A stretch of 64,000 nt of DNA from Diphasiastrum complanatum (lineage: Eukaryota; Streptophyta; Lycopodiopsida; Lycopodiales; Lycopodiaceae), in contig CM055110.1 in NCBI GenBank assembly GCA_029204225.1, forward strand, positions 2,558,659-2,622,658. Direction: 5' to 3'. The position numbers were made by a program, and so were the translations under genes. The notes beneath the pieces are model-generated. The model did not search any database, was not told where the DNA came from, and was given only the letters and a program-made list of their open reading frames with translations. The number at the start of each line of letters is the position of its first letter. The first letter of the stretch is position 1. This document shows, one piece after another, positions 17,970 through 30,227 of the stretch.

Positions 17970-19560
17970 GACATTCAGTCCATAGTCCAGCAAAGTATTG
18001 CTTAACTTTCATAGATGATTTCTCTAGGAGGTGTGTAGTATATTTTTTAAAGCAAAAGTTTGAATCTTTCAGTCATTTAAGATGTTCAAAGCAGCAAAGT
18101 TAGAGATACAAATTGGCAGGAAACTGAACTTCTTTGATCATATGGTGGAGGAGAATACATCTCAGATAAAATCAAAGATTATTGTCAAAGTAAGTGTGTC
18201 ATCCATCAAACAACAACAAGCTATTCGTCACAATCCAATGGGGTAGCGAAAAGAAAGAGTAAATTGTTGGTAGAACGTGGCAAAGCAATGCTTGCACATG
18301 TATTTCTCTCAAAAATGTTTTGGGCAGTTGTGGCAATAGTAGTCTACATTCAAAATAGATGCATTACCAAGAATCTAAACAATCAAAATCTTGTGAAGTT
18401 TGGACCAAACATAAACCTTCTGCCAAAAGTTTAAAAGTTTTTGGTTGTATCGCTTATGCTCAAATTCCAAATGAGCAAGGAAAGAAGCTAGATAATTCTA
18501 GCATTGAATCTATCTTTGTTGGTCATTCCATAGTTAATAAATCTTATAAGCAATCTAATGATCCTACAAAAGAAAAGATCTTTGTGTAGAGATGTCATCT
18601 TTTTTAAGGACCAATTTCTCAACCTTAAAGGGACAAACAAAATGTCAGTAGAACCTTTGAATTCTATTGATGCGGAGACTTCAAGAATTAACTTGAATTG
18701 TGAATTTGATGAAAAAGAGCAACACAACAACAAGAAATCATCCTTTCAAAAAGGTCCACAAGAATCAGATTTCATCCAATTAGATCCATAAATGAATTAG
18801 CATGCTACTTCACTCAAAATATTGCAACTTATCAAGAAGTAATGGAGCAATCATATTCAAATGTTTGAAAAGAAGCTATAGACAAGAAATAGCACTCCGG
18901 AATAAAAAAAACCAAACTTGGATAGTCATTGACCTGTCACCTTGCAAACAAATCATTGACTGTAAGTCAATATTAATCTGATGGCATCATTGATAGAATA
19001 AAAGCTAGATTAGTGGCAAAAGGATATTCTCAAATATCAAATGTTGACTACTTGAAAACTTCCACTATTGTAGTCAGAATTTATTCTATCATATTATTAT
19101 TGTCATATTCAGTTGCAAAAAATTGGAGATTCACCAAATGGATGTGTAGACAACTTTACTGAGTGGATGATTGAATAAGATATCTACGTGACTAGCTAGA
19201 AGGTTATGAACTCAAAGGAAGGAACATATGGTGTGCAAACTCCAAAAAGCCTTGTATGGATTGAGACAGTGACCAAGAGCATGGTTTGAGAGTTTTTTCT
19301 TTTTATAAATTATAGTGTTAAACCAAGCTCTTCTAATTCAAATATATATTATAAGGCTCTAGGAACTTCTTTTATTATTATTACATTATATGTTGATCAT
19401 TCACTTCTTTTCAACAATGACATTAAACTTATTAAGGAAGTATAAGTTATGATGTCAAAAGAATTTGATATGACAACTCTAGGAGAAGCACAGTCATTTT
19501 TTGGCAACCAAATTCGTAGAGACTGGAGCAATTAACTGCTTTACATAAGTTAGCAAAGAC
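17970..19560 (+). pseudogene. Heavily decayed Ty1/copia pol relic
   Basis: Copia landmarks appear in order across several frames with many stops: integrase-core traces near 18000-18300, the conserved segment SAKSLKVFGCIAYAQIPNEQ with FVGHS near 18420-18530, the reverse-transcriptase start KARLVAKGYSQ near 19000, a damaged catalytic region near 19390 that resembles YVDD, and a later LGE-like segment. It is much older looking than the other copia copies here. Confidence 0.8.
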
Positions 19561-21444
19561 ATATTTATAATCTATTGCATGACTATAATTTTCAAAATTG
19601 TAAACTTCCCAATGAATCCAGGCATGAGACTTCTTGAGGAACATTGCCCTCAAACAGATGTAGAAAGAGAGCAAATGAATGAATATCCATTTCACTCAGT
19701 CATTAGATCTTCAGAACCTTCATAACTGGCCGATATTACTCAGCAAGGTCTTTCACTCATTTAAGCAAAATTTTGCAAAATCAATATCAGACTGATTTAA
19801 ACAACTTCTTTTAGGACCAAAACTAAAAATTTACAAAAAACTGGGATTTTTGAAAATCGTTCGAAATGGACCAACTGTGAAAATCGATTAAGAAGATCGA
19901 TTTAACCAATTCAGAGGCACTATCACATATCGAAAACATTTTGAGACATCCTGCATGCATCTACCTTGACATGCACTGACTTTTTTGAAAAAATGAAACA
20001 ATTTTCGTAAATAGCCTAGTTACTAGGAAATCTATTTTTTGATCTAGAATCTCCAAAAATAGCTTCATGCAAGAAATCTACTGATCAATCTACTGATTAC
20101 ACATGCAACATGCATCCAAGCATGCCTACAGGTCTATTCATACATTTCCATCATCACACAAGCACTACACTGAGTTACAAGCATGCATGCATCAGAACAA
20201 TTCCAAAATTTTGCAGATTTTAGTTCAAAATTGCCAAATTTTAGACGGCCATAACTTTCTCTACATGACACCAAATTGGTCACTGTAAAGCACAATACGG
20301 AGGGAGAGTGGGTGTACAAGGCAGTTGCCACATCACCTTCACACGTGCGAGCTATAAATGGCTAAAAAATAGGTAGGAGGGTGCACTTTGGGAAGGTGGT
20401 ATCATCAAAACTTGCACTCCAGCCCAATAAGCACCCAATCAGAGGCTACAAGCACTCTACTAAGGTTCATTAGAGAGACATAGAAGCTTCTAACAGGTCC
20501 AGCAAGCAATCATAAGCTCAGATCATGCAAAAAATGCATTTTTGGCCTCCTTCAACAAGCAAAACTTCAATATGATGGTGTCTAATGCTCACCTATCCAA
20601 ATTGGATGAATGACGGCTCAAATCAGAGGCAATCCATCATATCTTTAAGCTTGTAATTACTACCAGTAGGTTCAGACGCCCATTTGAAAGATATTCATGC
20701 CCAAAAATCACCAAAAAAATACACCATTTTTTGATGTTTTGAGCCCCCTAATGGTGTCCAATCCTAACCAAACTTCATGAAAGCCCTAGGACAGCTTCAT
20801 TACACCTTTGAAAACATAATTACCAACTATTGGCTAAGAAGTTTGAATTCGACCACAAAATTAGTCCAAAAATCATCAAAAAACCATGTTTCTTGACCAA
20901 TTTTGACCAAAATTTGTGGGATAGATCCACAAATAAGTGCAATCTGATCCTAGTAAAAATTCACTAAAATCATCAAAAATCCTATGATTTCCTTCAAAAT
21001 TCATGGAGTAAATCCACAATAATGATCTTTAGGCTAAAAGTACACCAAGGATCTGAGAAGCCACCTACTTGAAATTGAATTCCACCACCTAGAGAATAAG
21101 CAAAGAGACACACCAAAGAAACTGTAAAAATCCAAGATCCTCAAGCCCCACCTCCTAGTTGATGTGAACCTTGCTCTGATAGCGCTATAACAATTGCCAA
21201 GTGAAGATCTTCAAGAATCCTGTCAATGCAAATAGGAGGATCTTTAATTAAAAATGCAACAGCATTTCAATACAGTATCTAGTGCTCAGAGGAGGCCTCT
21301 GTGTGTACCCACGAGCAGACGAATCCAATTTTACAATACTTTGGATTCCACCTCTTACAACTGAGTGAACCCCATTCTATAAAGATTTGGGTTCCACCTC
21401 TTACATGATAATAGGAGGCCTCTTTATTAAAAATATAACTTAAG
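19561..21444. other. Unassigned sequence with LTR-like signals
   Basis: No coding region recognised. GCATGC and CATGCA words cluster at 19950-20195. A CTATAAATGGC TATA-like motif is near 20350. Near 21170-21180 the minus strand reads TATCAGAGCAAGG, matching part of a tRNA primer site, so an LTR of a minus-strand element may occupy about 21185-21440. Within that part, AGGAGGCCTCT and TTCCACCTCTTACA each occur twice. Confidence 0.35.
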
Positions 21445-22966
21445 TTGAGAGAGTCTAAGTTACTAGCTCCCAAATGGTTTTCCATCTTTCGGGAATTACC
21501 ATGGGGCTCAGAGCAAGAAAAATCCACCTGGGAAGCGGTTAAAGCGGCTCTCTTCACACGCTTTAAACCAAGGAAGTTCCTAGAAGACCCATTTCTCCTG
21601 CTCAGCAAGGTCAACATGGAAAAAAGAGAAAGGGTCAGGGACTATGTTGAGCAGGTCAAACATCTACGAGCCCGAGTGCAGTGCAGCCCTAACTCCCGAT
21701 CATGCGATGATCATGTGGTTCCTTGTAGGGTTACCACATAGCATCAAAAGAGAACTGAAACGACAGGAGCAATACGCTACTCTGCAAGAAGCTATGGAGG
21801 ATGCCATCAGGGGAAGAGGATGAGGGATTACACGATGAATATCCAACCACCCATACTCCTACTCCCTTGATAGCATCATCATCATCAAATGCTTTCACTC
21901 TATCCACATAACTGTTGTTGGAACAAATGACAAAATTACACAAACAGCAGGTGGAGCAACTTACGGCACAGTTTGATCAGAAACTGAAAGCCTTACAAGG
22001 AGCTGTAACAACAATGCCCAATCTACCAAAACAAAACCAACTACAGTATCTCCGCCACGAAAATATGGTGTTTAGTATGCACACAAAACCATACAGCGAA
22101 TGAGTGTCCAGTCCTATAACAAAATTTGAGACTAACCCAAAGATTTTGCCATTTGTGCAACGCAACATCGCACGATACGGTCTTTTGCCCATTTAACCCC
22201 CGGATTGTCCAACAGAAGAGGAGTTCTTATCAGACTTGTTATCGTCAAGGGGCACCAAATGTGGCACCGAGGTATGGCGCACCGATTAATCAGTAGTGCA
22301 TGGCCTTACCTGCACACCGGGGCCAACTAATCAACAAGTAGTCCACGTAAACTTGACAGCAGTAGAACCAAAGATGCCAATACCACCTCAACCTAAGCAG
22401 CAGCAATGGTATGGGCTAGATGAACCATATATGGATCCTGCCATAAATGAATATATTGCGGCCTATGTAGCCCAAACTCAGCGTCAAGGCGAAAAAAATT
22501 ACAACTGCTACGGATGCATCGAAGGACATAGAATTGATGAATGTCCTGACAAGGGACAATATACATCCTTCTATCGGGAATGCAGTTATGGACACTGCTT
22601 CAAGAACTGTCCATTAAGACCTGGGACCAATGCGCCATTGAACTTCATTGCAATACAATGAGCAACAATTCCAGTGGGGATGCCACTGAAAAAGCAACAT
22701 TTCCATGCCCCTGTTTAGCCATCACGCGAGCACAGAAGAGGAAGGAAGTGGCTCCCTCACCACCACCATCGGTCACTGATGACCAACCCTCAACTTCAGG
22801 GCCATATCTGAATGTGAGGGAAGAAAGGAGACAGTACCAGAAGATACGGCATTGGGTACAGAGAGCACAAGCAGAGAAAAAAGAGCAAGAAAAGGCCAAC
22901 CCTACGGAACCTCCTGCTGATGAAGAACCAGAACCACGAATGGGCTCACCACTGTGCACTAATTAG
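21445..22966 (+). pseudogene. Ty3/gypsy Gag relic with zinc knuckle
   Basis: The frame at 21445 encodes a retrotransposon Gag segment (TWEAVKAALFTRFKPRKFLE, then ERVRDYVEQVKHLRARV). It breaks near 21740. A coiled-coil-like piece follows at 21915-22103, and at 22296-22661 a zinc knuckle CYGCIEGHRIDEC (CX2CX4HX4C) stands before a second, damaged knuckle with SYGHCFKNCP. A charged tail in another frame runs to 22966. No protease or polymerase follows, so this is a gag-only remnant with at least three frame breaks. Confidence 0.75.
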
Positions 22967-23282
22967 AACAATCGGTTGCATCATCATGAACCACCTGTCC
23001 ACATGGTGGAGCCCGAGGAACCGTGCACTGAAATGCTCACAAGCCTGCTAGCAAACCGTGTTAGTTTTGCTCAAATATTAACCAAAATTTCCAAGTTCTC
23101 CGAATGCAACTAAACTTCATACAAGCCATCCTCTACATACTCTGAATCCAGATTTGTGTTTTGAACTGCCTTTACTGCCAACTGACTATTTTTCTCATTT
23201 CCATCACTTTTGTCATTCCCACCTTTTTTTCTTACTTTTTATCACTTTTTCTTTGTAACCAACTTTAACTATCACTGCCAAC

Positions 23283-26149
23283 ATGGCCTCCTCATCTTCT
23301 GATGACTCTGGCACCAAGAAGGTGATCCAGCAAGAAATACCATCAACCACCCAGATTTGGCCCTTGCCTTTTGATGCCTTGATTAAACCATGGCTTCAGA
23401 TTGCTGGCCCACTTCTTGAAGCAATGAGATTCTACCCGGTGCTTTTAAGCTCTGACATTAACATGGGCCTCACCCTTCATGCTTACGCCACCTAGGATAC
23501 ACTTAAGTCTCGTTTCCATTTCTTGTACTAGGGTACCACGTACAAGGTACGAATTACATATACATTTCAATGGTCACTGTCAACATTATGTCTGCTAGCC
23601 CATCTCTCATCGTCAGGCAAAAGCCCTGATAAGGCCATTCGCAACCCAGACTGCACCTAAAATTCCAATCCAAACTAACAACGGGTACCTGATAGAGGCT
23701 ATCATGGACCCAGTCATTCAGGCGGCCGCGCATCTGTTGAACATCTTTTTGGTTGTTTCAATATTTTGCAAAGACAGAATTCAATCCAAGCTGCTTAGTC
23801 AGATTGTGGAGTCTTTCTTGAGATTCCCTAGCCCCACGGTTGTGCCATACGACTGGCATGCCTTCCTCATCCATGACTTAACAATCTCTATCAAACCAAA
23901 TGCTCATGAATGTATCGCAGCAGGCCCCCTGCTGTGTAACGTCGCCTGTGCACTTCTTGAGGCGAAAGTGTGAGGGTTTCGCTGTTCCAGCATCTTATCA
24001 TCCATTGTGCCACACACTAACATTTATCCTCCATCCACCGCATCCACATCTGCCCAACCTGCAGTCACTGACACGACGGCTAGCAAAAGAATGTGTGGCA
24101 CTGCCCCCTCCTCCTCATCCCCACCTATTACTAGACACCACACCACCACCACGCCATTAACAATTCATGTTTCTACCAGCGCCACTTTTTCTTCTATACA
24201 GCCCTCTACTACTATTTCTATTTCCGCTCCTATTTCTTTTGTTCAACCCACAACCACCGCTTCTGTTTTCATACCCCTAAAATTGCTACTTCTACCTCTG
24301 TTCCATCTTCTACCATCCCTTCCATTATCATCGCTTCTTCCATCCCCTCTGCTTCCACCATTGCCTCTCTCTAGATCAATCCTACTGATTCACAGTTGTC
24401 TCCCGACACCCTGGCCTGGATGCAATTCATTAATCTCAGTGCCAAGTCAGGGCACATCTCTCTCTTCTTCTCCCTCTGTACTTCACACCACCCTCCAGTT
24501 CCCCTCTGTTCCACCTATTCTCTCTTTCGGACAAACTGTCCCTCTCCCTGTCTCCACTTCTATTTTTCTCGCACCCCCCACTTCTCCATCAAAGCTTGTT
24601 GAGGGCGATAAACCATTGCCTGATGATGCATTTGTACAGACAATATTTATTCCATCACCAGATCATGTCGACCCTACCGCACCTGATGGCCAAAAATCAT
24701 CGAAGAAGCTCATAGAGGAGGATGACGACGATACAGTATAGGTCGTCGGGGCCACTACACCACAAGCCCCCATTAGCACAAGCGTACCGACTGCTCCCTC
24801 GGACATCATGACGGCCTACCAAGCCAGGGGGACCTATATCCAAGATACGGTAGCAGTCAGAGTCTCATTGGACAGTTGAGTACTACATCTAGCAACTAAC
24901 AATACCCAGTTGCGAGCAGAAATCACCAAGCTGTTGTAGCAAGAACTGATAATTGCTCAGCAACACGAACAAGACGGGCACCGGGAGATCACAAAGCTGC
25001 AACAAAAAGAGGACGACCTCAATCAAAAAATATCCAGAGCCTCTCCAAAGCGTTGACGAATGCTACCACAAAGGTGCAGGAGCTTCAGTTTGAAGCATCC
25101 CAACGGCTTGCCCCCTCCAAGCGCAATTCCAAATTTATGAAGCAGAAAATGCATGCTTGGGAGCGAAGTTCCAGGGCTTGCAACACGAAAAACTCGCCTG
25201 ACTAGCTCAACCGGCACCTGATTCAAGGCCACTCTCTCAAGCATAGATGAATCTTTTTAGGCAGCAAGTGCAGGTATACAGCCAAACTCTAAACAGCTAC
25301 CAGACGGAGTTTGATAAGTACCGAGCTATTGCAAATCAGGAGCTCGCCTAGGCAAAATAAGCTCTCAAAGCTTGTCAAAAGTTTATGGAGCAACAAGCTC
25401 AGCCAACCCCGGTGGTAATTCCAACGCCACCTCTCTTTGATGCTGCACAGACAAGCACAAGCCATGATCAAGGCCAGCAGGCAGCAGAGGCAACTAGTCA
25501 AGATTAGGAGTCAGGTGGACAAGACCAAGGGCCTCCCGATATTTGAGCAGACACACAAGGCCAAGACACGGGCCCCAGCCAAAGTCAAGGAGAAGGTCAA
25601 GCCTCTGCATCACGAGGCTCGCGCTCTATATCTGTCAGCCAGACTTTCAGATGCCCAAAGTCCATGGAGGAGAAGATCAACAAATTTCTATCAAAATATC
25701 TCCACAAGTCTTCAAGAGACAGCTGGCAGATATCATTTTTGGAGCAAACCATCAAGGGACAAGAGCTGCAAGCACTCCCCCCCCTCCAACCACAAACAGA
25801 GTGGCGCCAACAGCTATTTGAGTGTGACCCTACAGCCCTCAGGGCATATGTGATGAGTCCTCAGCAACTCCGGGTAAACGCCCATTTTCTGCCATACTTA
25901 CGACGTAACAAATGGGCGGAATGTGACGTCCCATTGGACAAAATCACACTAAATAATCACAATTAGCCAAAAATCAACTCCAATCATCCACAAGTCCCTA
26001 CACACCAATAAGGACTTGAAAAATATTGGCAGAATAAACTTCATGGAAGATGTGACAACATATCTGATCAACCAGTGGCGAGCCAAGCACTCCCTTTACT
26101 AAACCGACAGAGTGCCGAGGGACCGGCACTACTTCAGGCCATGGAACCT
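23283..26149 (+). mobile_element. Unrecognised element body: Ser/Pro-rich and coiled-coil
   Basis: After a T-rich leader, a frame starts MASSSSDDSGTKK at 23283 and is soon broken; pieces continue at 23704-23973, then a proline, serine and threonine-rich stretch at 24007-24741, then a coiled-coil-like segment with repeated KLQQ and LRAEITKL motifs near 24900-25330, then basic and Gln-rich pieces at 25437-25966. No catalytic motif is seen. It lies before an LTR-like start at 26150. It recalls the body at 2242-5133 in having coiled-coil and proline-rich parts, but in another order. I do not recognise the protein. Confidence 0.4.
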
Positions 26150-26535
26150 GTTGGGGGTATTCCCAACACAATCTGAGCAAAGGGATAAATTTAATAATAA
26201 ATGTGTTGCGAGGGCATGGCTTCTTGCACGTATAAGCCCATGGCCTAATGAGCACGTGAGCTAAATTGTAAATAGAAACAATAGACTTGGGCCCTTTGTA
26301 ATTAAAATAAAACTTGAGGCCCAAAGTCATTTTAAACTTAGAATTTACATTTTAGAGTTGGGTCCACTTTTGGACTCACATGAACCTTGTGAATTCTAAT
26401 GTACTTTTAATGGACCCTTGGATCAAGTTGGGTTCAAGATGAATGGTGGATAGGATCATTGTGAATATTAGCCAATAGGATTTTGAAGCAAGGGCCTTCC
26501 CCATTTATAAAAAGACACCATTTGTACTCTAAGAG
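26150..26535 (+). repeat. Probable truncated LTR
   Basis: It begins TGTTGGGGGTATTCCCAACA, a usual LTR head, and includes a TTTATAAA motif near 26509. It appears cut off where copia Gag coding sequence starts, so the copia element following it has a chimeric left end. Confidence 0.45.
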
Positions 26536-29380
26536 ATCAGTACATGCACCACTGCCAAGGAAGCTTGGGATACTCTAAAAACAATCTATGAAATCAAAAA
26601 TACTTCTAGATTGCTTACACTTAGAAACCAAATATTTCCAAGTTATCATAGAGTAGATGAGAGTGCTTCATCATATGTCATGAGAGTTAAGGATCTTCAT
26701 CAAGAGTTAGCTGGTATTGGTGATGCTCTTAAGAACACTCAACTTGTTCAAGTAGTCCTAAATGGACTTAGAGATGAGTATGACAATATTGTGCAGACTT
26801 ATGTTGTCAGGTAGGATCTTCCATACTTGGAGACACTACAAGGTGTTCTCGTTGCTGAAGAAAGCAGGCAAGAAAACAAGATGTTGAGGATCAACAGACT
26901 TTCATTGAAAGATGGTGGAGATGAAAAAGCACTCTTCATCAGAGACATGTCAAGAGGCAAGGGCAAAGGACAACAACACTTCAAGAAGGACAAAGCCAAA
27001 GAAAGTGGTGAGGATCAGTCCTCACAAGCTGCAACATCCAGTGGCAAGAAGAAGTTGTCAAAGATCAAGTGTTTTTTCTGTGGCAAGAAAGGACACTATG
27101 CATCAAACTGTTTCAAGAAGAAGAACCAATCTAAGCAAGCTAACCTTACTAATGAGGATGAGTGTGAGGGTGTAGAGAGTGAAAGAGAGGATTCATTAAT
27201 GATGTCTACTTTTTCATCTTTTCCTTTTAAGAATGAAGAAGTCTGGTGGATAGATAGTGGGGCTAGTTCCCATATGTCTAGTTCTAGGAACTCTTTCACT
27301 AATCTCATGCCATATCTACGTGCAAAAAGATCAATCTATACTGCTAATGATGTTGAGTGTAGGATTGAAGGAATAGGAAGCATTCCATTGCATGCATCAT
27401 CATCAAAATCTTTTTTCTTACATGATGTACTGTATGTACCTAGATTGAGCAAGAATCTCATTAGTGTAGGACAGTTGTTTGATACTGGATTGGATGTCAA
27501 GTTTCAAGTTGACAAGTGTATAATCTCAAGAGAAAATGAAGTTATTGCTATAGGATCTAGAATTGGTAAGTTGTACAAACTAGATTCTAGGGAGAGTGCT
27601 AACATTTCAGATATTGCTTATGAGACCAAGGTTCTACAGGAGGATCTGTGGCACAAGAGATTGGGTCATCCCAATTTCAAAGCCATGCAATCTATGGTCA
27701 AAGAAGGAAAAGCTATTGGTCTACCAAAGACACTATCAAAGGAGCTTCTACCTTGTGAAGCTTGTGTGCTGGCAAAGTCACACGGAAGGCCTTTTCCTAG
27801 ATCAAGTATCAAGGCAAACCAACCATTTGAACTTGTACACTCTGATGTTCATTTCTCATCAACTAAGAGCAAAGGAGGAGCCAACTGCTTTGTCTCTTTT
27901 GTAGATGATTATACAAGATATTCTATGATCTATATTGTTGTCTTCAAAAGCCATGGTCTATGATGTTTTTCTTACTTTCAAAGCTTATGTAGAAAAGCAG
28001 TTTTTTTTCAAGCTGAAAGCTTTGAGAAGTGATAGTGGAGGAGAGTACACTTCCAATAAGTTTAAAGACTTTTGTGAGAGAGAGGGTATTCAAAGAGAGT
28101 TTCCTTGTTCATATACTCCTCAGCAAAATGGAGTTGCTGAGAGAAAAACTAGAACTTTGTGTGAATGTGCAAAAGCCATTAGGCTAGAAGCTTCTCTGCC
28201 TAAATAATTTTGGGGAGAGGCAGTTGCATGTGCAAACTATCTTTGTAATAGGCTTCCAAAGCTTGCAATAGGAGGAAAGACACCATTTGAGATGTTGTAT
28301 AAGAAAAAGCCTAAGGTAGATCATCTTAGGATTTTTGGTTGTGTATGCTTTGTGCATGTGCCTCTAGAAACTAGGAAGAAGGAAGATCCTAGTGCAGTAA
28401 AAGGAATTTTTGTAGGATATGCATCCACTAAAAAAGCATACAAGATTTATTTGCCCTCTACTAGCAAAAATGTTGTTAGTAGAGATGTGATCTTCCATGA
28501 AGATCAGAAATTTAACTTGGATGATGCACAGATCAAGGAGACTCATGCAAGATCAGTCATCAATCTTGATGCAGTTCAAGAAGAGGTGAGGTCGAGGCTT
28601 GAGGAGGAGCAAATTCAAGCTACCACACCCAGAAGATCGACAAGAGCAAGATCTGAGCCAAGGAGGCTCACATATGATGAAGAAGGAAGGCAAGTGGAAG
28701 GTGAAACTTCCTATCATGCACTTTTTATATCAGATGAAGAGCCTAAGGATGTCCAAGAAGCTTTTCAATCCAAAGAGTGGGTTGAAGCAATGACCCAAGA
28801 ATTTGAAGCCTTGATATCAAATAACACATGGGAGCTTGTGGAGCCACCAAACAACATGCATGTGATTGGATGTAAGTGGGTATTCAGAATCAAGTATAAT
28901 CATGATGGATCTATCAATAAGTATAAAGCAAGACTTTGTGCCAAAGGCTAAGGTCTTGACTATGAAGACACCTTTGCACCAGTTGCAAAGATGGTAACAA
29001 TTCGAATACTCATCTTTCTTGCATGTTTTCACAAATGGAGTATGTTCCAGCTTTATGTTTCTAATGCATTTCTCAATGGTTACCTTGAGGAGGAGATTTA
29101 CATGGAGCAACCTCCAGGTTTTGTGAAGGAAGGTGATGAATCAAAAGTTTGTCTTTTGTTCAAAAGCTTGTATGGACTGAAACAGGCACCAAGGTCTTGG
29201 TATGCAAGGCTCAGCACCTATCTCATATCACTTTGATTTTGTCTAAGTGAATATGACCCTTCTCTGTATTATAAGTTTGTAGATAACTTTGTAATTATTC
29301 TTCTCATCTATGTAGATGATATCATTCTTTGTGGAAACAATGACAAGTTAGTTGAAGAAAATGTTGATAGGAACATATAT
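26536..29380 (+). mobile_element. Ty1/copia Gag-Pol, interrupted and 3' deleted
   Basis: Domains occur in order: UBN2 Gag (EAWDTLKTIYEIKNTSR), zinc knuckle CFFCGKKGHYASNC near 27069, protease WWIDSGASSHMS near 27243, GAG-pre-integrase LWHKRLGHPNFK, integrase with ELVHSDVH, FVDDYTR and LRSDSGGEYTSNKF, the segment RIFGCVCFVHVP, reverse transcriptase with KYKARLCAKG, SLYGLKQAPRSWY and YVDDIIL near 29311. Breaks include a stop near 26812, a frameshift near 27945, and stops at 28206, near 28950 and at 29236. Coding ends just after YVDD; RNase H is absent. The polypurine tract follows within about 60 nt, so an internal deletion removed the 3' part of pol. Confidence 0.94.
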
Positions 29381-29383
29381 TTT

Positions 29384-30118
29384 AAGGAGGAGTGTGAAGA
29401 TTATTAAAATATTATCTTCCTATGTCGAGTTTGGGGCCATGTCCATGGTGATTTCCATTAAAATTCATGTTGGACATACAAGGAGTGTGAATTGAGCACA
29501 TATCCTTCTAGTGTAGCTCAGATTTGAGTTAGATAGGTTCAATTATGATGACATGCAGGTTTAGAGAGCATGCAGAATCTTACTGTATGCATGCAAGCCA
29601 CATGCAATCAGTGCATGCAACATGCAAAGTAGTTTCAGTGATCTACACATGTCTAGGCAGCTTTATGAGTTGACATGCAGTACATGCAACATACATGCAT
29701 GCAGTTACACATGTGGATCTCTGGTAGGTGAATTAGTGCAGTTAAGTGGACTTTCCATGCAACTCCACTGTAGGAATTCCAGTCTCTCTCATGTAGGGAA
29801 AGCTGGGCATGTTTTGCCATATTGTGAATATTGAGATTTTGGTGTTTTGGACTCATTCTCTCTCTATCCGAGTTTTCTATGCTTGATTTTCTCTCTCTAC
29901 CCGAGAGTAGCCTTTTTTTCCCATATTGAACACTTAATTATTTCTTACATTCATTTCTCATAGTGAAGAGCTAGATTTTTTCATCTGATGTATGCCATTG
30001 TGCTCTTGCCTTAGATTTTTCAAGCATACTGTTTTTTGATCAATCTTGTGCAATAACAACACCTCAGTAAGATCCTATAGGGTGTGTGGTGAAGTTCACA
30101 CGTGCTAAAAACTTCACA
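29384..30118 (+). repeat. Polypurine tract and 3' LTR of the copia element
   Basis: AAGGAGGAG (29384-29392) is followed by TGTGAAGATT. The LTR probably ends CTTCACA at 30118, forming perfect 7-bp terminal inverted repeats with its start; a shorter end at 30100 (GTTCACA) is also possible. It contains a cluster of CATGCA words between about 29560 and 29705. Confidence 0.6.
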
Positions 30119-30227
30119 TTTTTTACTCCATACCCAATGGAGCTTGAGCTGTAATTGCGGTATAGACCGACTTCCGTTAGTATTTCCTTAGATTGGCAAT
30201 CTATTTGGGGGTCGTTTTATAATCTTT

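Noticed and set aside
23704-24741. Long Pro/Ser/Thr frames as a host cell-wall protein gene
   Set aside because: Frames are interrupted and lie between gypsy Gag and an LTR-like head, so an element origin is more likely; no signal peptide is present.
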